Source: Psychrosphaera haliotis (lineage in GTDB: Bacteria > Pseudomonadota > Gammaproteobacteria > Enterobacterales > Alteromonadaceae). From it: 64,000 bases of DNA. Numbering within the stretch: position 1 is the stretch's first letter; every line of letters starts with the position of its first letter. Shown piece after piece: positions 62,210 to 64,000 of the stretch. Below the pieces are notes generated by a model, which was given only the letters and a program-made list of their open reading frames with translations, had not been told where the DNA came from and searched no databases. The stretch covers positions 62,001 to 126,000 of the forward strand of contig NZ_WOCD01000005.1 in the NCBI RefSeq assembly GCF_009728465.1, written 5' to 3'. Position numbers and translations under genes: made by a program.

Positions 62210-63455
62210 GATAAGCATCAACACCGCATTCAGAACGGTCGACCCCTTCATATTCCTGCTGTTTAGTAACCCTTAAGCCAACGACTTTATCTAGTATCCA
62301 CCAAACAACCGAGCTGCTCACAAATACCCAAACAAATATTGTTAACGCTCCTGCAATTTGGCCTACTAGCAGTACATCCGGATTTGTAATTGGAACAATG
62401 AGTAAGCCCAACAAACCGACAACACCATGCACAGAAATAGCACCTACCGGATCATCAATTCTCAATTTATCTAAACCAAGAATTGAAAATACCACGACAA
62501 TCCCTGCAATTAGACCAAATAAGCTTGCCGTTAACGCTGTTGGAGTAGAAGGCTCCGCTGTAATCACTACGAGTCCGGCTAGTGCGCCATTTAAGGCCAT
62601 TGTTAAGTCCGCTTTTTTAAATAAAACCATACTGGTTAATAGCGCTCCTATTACTCCGCTAGCCGCAGCTGCATTAGTATTCAAAAACACCATTGCAACG
62701 CTGTTGGCACTGCCAATATCTGACAATTTAAGCACCGAACCACCATTAAAACCAAACCAACCCATCCATAAAATAAATGTACCTAACGCTGCAAGTGGCA
62801 TATTCGCACCTGGAATAGCCACAGCTTTCCCGGTAGGTGTATATTTACCAGTTCTTGCGCCTAAAAAGAGTACGCCTGACAAGGCAGCAGAAGCACCAGC
62901 CATATGCACAATGCCTGAACCTGCAAAGTCAGAAAAACCCAAGTCTTCTAGCTTGAACATGCCAAACACTGAAGCACCATTCCAAGTCCATGCACCTTCA
63001 ATAGGGTAAATCACGCCGGTCATAACCACAGCAAAAGCTAAAAATGCCCATAGTTTCATTCGTTCAGCAACGGCACCTGAAACAATCGACATAGCCGTTG
63101 CAACAAAGACCACTTGAAAGAAAAAGTCCGATGCGGAGGAGTATACTGCATCACCTAATAATGGGTTTTCTTTTTCAGCAAATGACGCCAATACCTCAGA
63201 CTCTTTAACGCTTTCAATAGCAATTAAACCCAGCCCGCCATCATACATAATGGCGTAGCCGCAGAGTAAATACATAATGCATGAAATAGAATATAGCGCG
63301 ATGTTTTTGGTGAGTATTTCCGTTGTGTTTTTAGAGCGAACTAAGCCCGCTTCTAACATTGAAAAACCAGCAGCCATCCACATGACCAGTGCGCCACAAA
63401 CTAAAAAATAGAACGTATCTATGGCATATTGTAAATGAGAAATTTGTACTTCCAT
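62193..63455 (-). CDS. amtB: Ammonium transporter AmtB
   Basis: A 420-residue Amt/Rh channel with about eleven membrane helices that conducts ammonia/ammonium through the inner membrane. Typical segments are WMAAGFSMLEAGLVRSKN near the N-terminus, GSGIVHMAGASAALSG, WMGWFGFNGGS and SVHGVVGLLG (the latter His is in the pore). It is eight bases after glnK, the classical glnK-amtB operon, where GlnK blocks the channel in nitrogen-rich cells. Confidence 0.95.
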   Translation of the reverse strand: MEVQISHLQYAIDTFYFLVCGALVMWMAAGFSMLEAGLVRSKNTTEILTKNIALYSISCIMYLLCGYAIMYDGGLGLIAIESVKESEVLASFAEKENPLLGDAVYSSASDFFFQVVFVATAMSIVSGAVAERMKLWAFLAFAVVMTGVIYPIEGAWTWNGASVFGMFKLEDLGFSDFAGSGIVHMAGASAALSGVLFLGARTGKYTPTGKAVAIPGANMPLAALGTFILWMGWFGFNGGSVLKLSDIGSANSVAMVFLNTNAAAASGVIGALLTSMVLFKKADLTMALNGALAGLVVITAEPSTPTALTASLFGLIAGIVVVFSILGLDKLRIDDPVGAISVHGVVGLLGLLIVPITNPDVLLVGQIAGALTIFVWVFVSSSVVWWILDKVVGLRVTKQQEYEGVDRSECGVDAYPEFIK

Positions 63456-63463
63456 GTCGCCTC

Positions 63464-63868
<405 letters not shown>

Positions 63869-63910
63869 TTAAAGGAAATATTACACTGCTCGATTTTGGG
63901 GCAAAAAAAA

Positions 63911-63927
63911 AGCACCAAATTGGTGCT
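63911..63927 (-). terminator. Terminator of a minus-strand gene beyond the window edge
   Basis: AGCACCAA and TTGGTGCT pair perfectly around one base, followed on the minus strand by a run of nine T. It must end a gene located after position 64000. Confidence 0.7.
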
Positions 63928-64000
63928 AAGTTTTATGTATTTGGTGCAATCACTCTAAAAGTAAACCTGTTTGATGGGCTGTTTGATTCTTACTCTTACT

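Overview
The window is chromosomal DNA of an AT-rich marine gammaproteobacterium, most likely in the Alteromonadales (Colwelliaceae/Pseudoalteromonadaceae-like). The evidence is the gene order dciA / M23 peptidase / secA, then barA, rlmD-relA-mazG, valS-holC-pepA and lptFG, together with a DUF2986 protein and a very high density of two-component and cyclic-di-GMP proteins. The taxon is inferred from gene order and protein character only.

Layout. Positions 1-21.7 kb are mostly housekeeping: secA (3' end cut by the window edge), an M23 endopeptidase, the helicase loader dciA, barA, rlmD-relA-mazG, a small Arc-like repressor plus an SPFH/band-7 protein, a PAS-GGDEF protein with a ruined GGDEF motif, valS-holC-pepA and divergent lptF-lptG. 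Around 22 kb are a tRNA-Leu(CAA) with promoter and terminator and a candidate small RNA on the minus strand. Next comes a DUF3299 protein paired with an endonuclease/phosphatase-HAD phosphatase fusion. Positions 24.7-37.6 kb form a catabolic island: acyl-CoA dehydrogenase, two SDRs, an APH-type kinase, a histidine phosphatase, an acyl-CoA synthetase, a class II aldolase, a BASS transporter, two LysR regulators and a TonB receptor. It resembles the ACAD10/11- and Lva-type route for hydroxyacyl-CoAs. Positions 37.8-62.2 kb are dominated by signalling: an Aer-like chemoreceptor, a CBS protein, a fasciclin lipoprotein, FIST plus GGDEF-EAL, the glutathione-dependent formaldehyde operon, another GGDEF-EAL, a NarL-type kinase/regulator pair, a large hybrid kinase, and a kinase whose N-terminus looks like the plant ethylene-receptor copper site, followed by two response regulators. 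The window ends with glnK-amtB.

Two points stand out. First, the kinase at 58098-60782 keeps the Asp, Tyr, Ile, Cys and His positions of the ETR1 ethylene/copper site with identical spacing and sits in an apparent three-gene operon ending in an intact diguanylate cyclase. Second, at least eight genes carry a one- or two-base indel in a short homopolymer, and correcting each restores a full-length family member. One of the eight is lptG, which is normally essential, so sequence error is the likelier explanation and these genes should be read as probably intact in the organism.
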